From the NCBI GenBank assembly GCA_009930125.1, contig RZYZ01000106.1, forward strand, positions 1-7,001: 7,001 nt of DNA, in the 5' to 3' direction. Of this stretch, positions 6,060-7,001 are shown one piece after another. The translations under genes and the position numbers were made by a program. How positions within the stretch are numbered: the first letter of the stretch is position 1; each line of letters opens with the position of its first letter. The notes under the pieces were generated by a model. That model saw only the letters and a list, made by a program, of their open reading frames with translations, had not been told where the DNA came from and did not search any database. Source of the stretch: Clostridia bacterium (GTDB lineage Bacteria; Bacillota; Clostridia; Clostridiales; Clostridiaceae).

Positions 6060-6321
6060 GCGTTGAAAAGAAATAGTATCTTATGCAAAACTTCCAGAGA
6101 GTTTTTGGTTGGTGTGAAAAAACAGTGGAGCATGGGGGAACACATCTTTGAGCTGTACTTGCAAAATGAAAAGAGTAGTGAGTACCGGGAATCCTTGTCA
6201 TCCGTTATCAAGACTAGAGTATGATTGTACTCGAAGAGGTCAGTTTCCGTGAGGAGCTGATGAAATAAGGTGGAACCACGAATGATATCGTCCTTAGTCT
6301 ATTTAGACTAAGGACTTTTTT
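6060..6321 (+). ncRNA. T-box riboswitch leader, specifier probably CAC (His)
   Basis: This leader reads tRNA charging and controls the amino-acid transporter gene that follows. Stem I opens with a kink-turn: GC pairs (6060-6061 with 6152-6153), bulge GTT, tandem G-A pairs, then AAAGA/TCTTT. The specifier loop has AGTA (6075-6078) opposite GAA (6138-6140). TCTTATGC (6079-6086) pairs with GCATGGGG (6130-6137). The apical module shows AGAGAG (6096-6101) and GGTGTGA (6111-6117) closed by GTTTTT/AAAAAC. Stem III is at about 6240-6260. The T-box AAGGTGGAACCACG (6267-6280) has bulge TGGAACC (6271-6277) in the antiterminator, formed by TAAGG/CCTTA and ACG/CGT. The codon after GAA, at the same distance from TTGAGC as GGC in B. 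subtilis glyQS, is CAC (6141-6143), giving His. Bulge base A4 of TGGA would pair with a U discriminator, which is not usual for tRNA-His, so specificity is less sure than the class. Uncharged tRNA would stabilise the antiterminator and turn expression on. Confidence 0.93.
6290..6321 (+). terminator. Regulated terminator of the T-box leader
   Basis: GTCCTTAGTCTA (6290-6301) pairs perfectly with TAGACTAAGGAC (6304-6315) and is followed by six T (6316-6321). Its 5' arm includes CCTTA (6292-6296), which the antiterminator needs, so the two structures exclude each other as in a standard transcriptional T-box. Confidence 0.93.
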
Positions 6322-6363
6322 ATTTGAATTTCATGCAGTTAAATAAAAAAGGAGGAAAAAGAA

Positions 6364-7001
6364 ATGAAAAAAATCATCACACTACTAATGGGACTGGTAC
6401 TACTTGCAGGGTGCAGCAGCCCAGCGGACAACAATGAAGATACTTATGACGCTCTGATGGAAAAGGGTGAAATCGTCGTGGGCCTTGATGATACCTTCGT
6501 GCCCATGGGGTTCAGAAACCAGCAGGGAGAACTGGTGGGATTCGATGTGGATCTGGCCAAAGAAATTTTTGATAGAATCGGCATCACACCCAAATTCCAG
6601 CCCATCGACTGGTCCCTGAAGGAAAGTGAATTAAACCGCGGAAACATTGACCTGATCTTCAATGGCTATACCATCACCGATGCAAGAAAAGAGAAAGTGA
6701 ATTTTTCAGATCCGTACATGGATAACACACAGATCATCATCACCATGGCTTCCTCCGATATCATGTCCAAGGAAGACCTGACAGGTAAAGTGGTTTCCGT
6801 GCAGAAGGAATCCAGCGCCTACGATGCCGTATCCGGTGAAGAAGGGGTTGTTGAAAACCTGAAGAACGGTGAACTCATCACCTTCGACTCCAACCTGGAC
6901 CTTTTCATGGACCTGGAAGCTGGCAGAAGCGATGCCATCGTTCTGGATGAGGTTTTCGCAAGATATGTGCTTCTTTCCAAGAACATCGAGGAATATCGAA
7001 T
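6364..7001 (+). CDS. Amino acid ABC transporter substrate-binding lipoprotein (family 3), 5' part
   Basis: The first 212 codons of a solute-binding protein are visible; the gene runs past the window end. An N-terminal lipoprotein signal MKKIITLLMGLVLLAGC has lipobox LAGC at residues 14-17, so C17 is lipidated and the protein sits on the outer face of the membrane. The mature part has family-3 marks: VVGLDDTFVPMGFRNQQGELVGFDVDLAKEI (split here: residues 38-57 and 58-68), then NGYTITDARKEKVNFSDPY (100-118), where T-x-x-R108 normally grips the ligand carboxylate. Next comes GRSDAIVLDE (187-196), with D195 placed to bind the amino group. These fit a polar amino acid binder of the HisJ/GlnH type. 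GGAGG at 6351-6355 is 8 bases before the ATG. The T-box upstream ties expression to uncharged tRNA, and its CAC specifier suggests histidine as ligand (inference). Permease and ATPase genes probably follow outside the window. About 60 residues are missing by comparison with the family. Confidence 0.93.
   Translation, partial: MKKIITLLMGLVLLAGCSSPADNNEDTYDALMEKGEIVVGLDDTFVPMGFRNQQGELVGFDVDLAKEIFDRIGITPKFQPIDWSLKESELNRGNIDLIFNGYTITDARKEKVNFSDPYMDNTQIIITMASSDIMSKEDLTGKVVSVQKESSAYDAVSGEEGVVENLKNGELITFDSNLDLFMDLEAGRSDAIVLDEVFARYVLLSKNIEEYR

Noticed and set aside
5906..6211. 101-codon minus-strand frame
   Set aside because: It runs antisense through stem I of the T-box riboswitch, and its composition is unlike the real proteins of the window.
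1..7001. CRISPR array, insertion sequence or toxin-antitoxin pair
   Set aside because: No regularly spaced repeats, no transposase-like protein, no terminal inverted repeats and no pair of small genes with ribosome binding sites were seen.

Overview
The window looks like chromosomal DNA of a low-to-mid GC Firmicute, probably a Clostridia-class anaerobe. The evidence is AddAB in place of RecBCD, strong AGGAGG-type ribosome binding sites, a T-box riboswitch, sigma-A type promoters and short intrinsic terminators. The genus cannot be named from the sequence. No mobile element, CRISPR array or obvious genomic island is visible, and most of the content is housekeeping.

Left part (1-3723, minus strand): the start of addA follows a complete addB. 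The two reading frames overlap by 11 bases, and the addA ribosome binding site lies inside the end of addB. Together they encode the AddAB helicase-nuclease, which processes double-strand breaks for RecA-dependent repair. AddB keeps its N-terminal P-loop, its RecB-type nuclease motif and all four cysteines expected for the iron-sulfur staple.

Middle (3724-4764): a divergent intergenic region carries a likely addB promoter, a perfect tandem 10-mer and a perfect-consensus promoter (TTGACA, 17-bp spacer, TATAAT). The strong promoter drives a tRNA-Ser(GCU) gene with an encoded CCA end and its own terminator. A Nudix hydrolase gene follows on the plus strand. It converges with a minus-strand sugar kinase gene, and two terminator hairpins lie between them.

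Right part (4765-7001): the sugar kinase belongs to the ribokinase/PfkB family. It carries Met in place of the ribose-binding Asn, a change known from deoxyribokinase. Its promoter holds a perfect 14-bp palindrome that is a good operator candidate. After about 300 bases with no credible gene comes a well-formed T-box riboswitch with a stem I kink-turn, an AGTA/GAA specifier loop, an AGAGAG and GGTGTGA apical module, a T-box bulge, an antiterminator and a terminator. It controls a lipoprotein amino-acid-binding protein of an ABC importer, whose gene runs off the window. The specifier reads CAC (His), so a histidine importer that responds to uncharged tRNA-His is the best inference. The T-box bulge base does not fit a usual tRNA-His discriminator, so the assignment stays open.

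I see no clearly novel system. The items most worth a second look are the predicted deoxyribokinase with its operator, and the T-box specificity.
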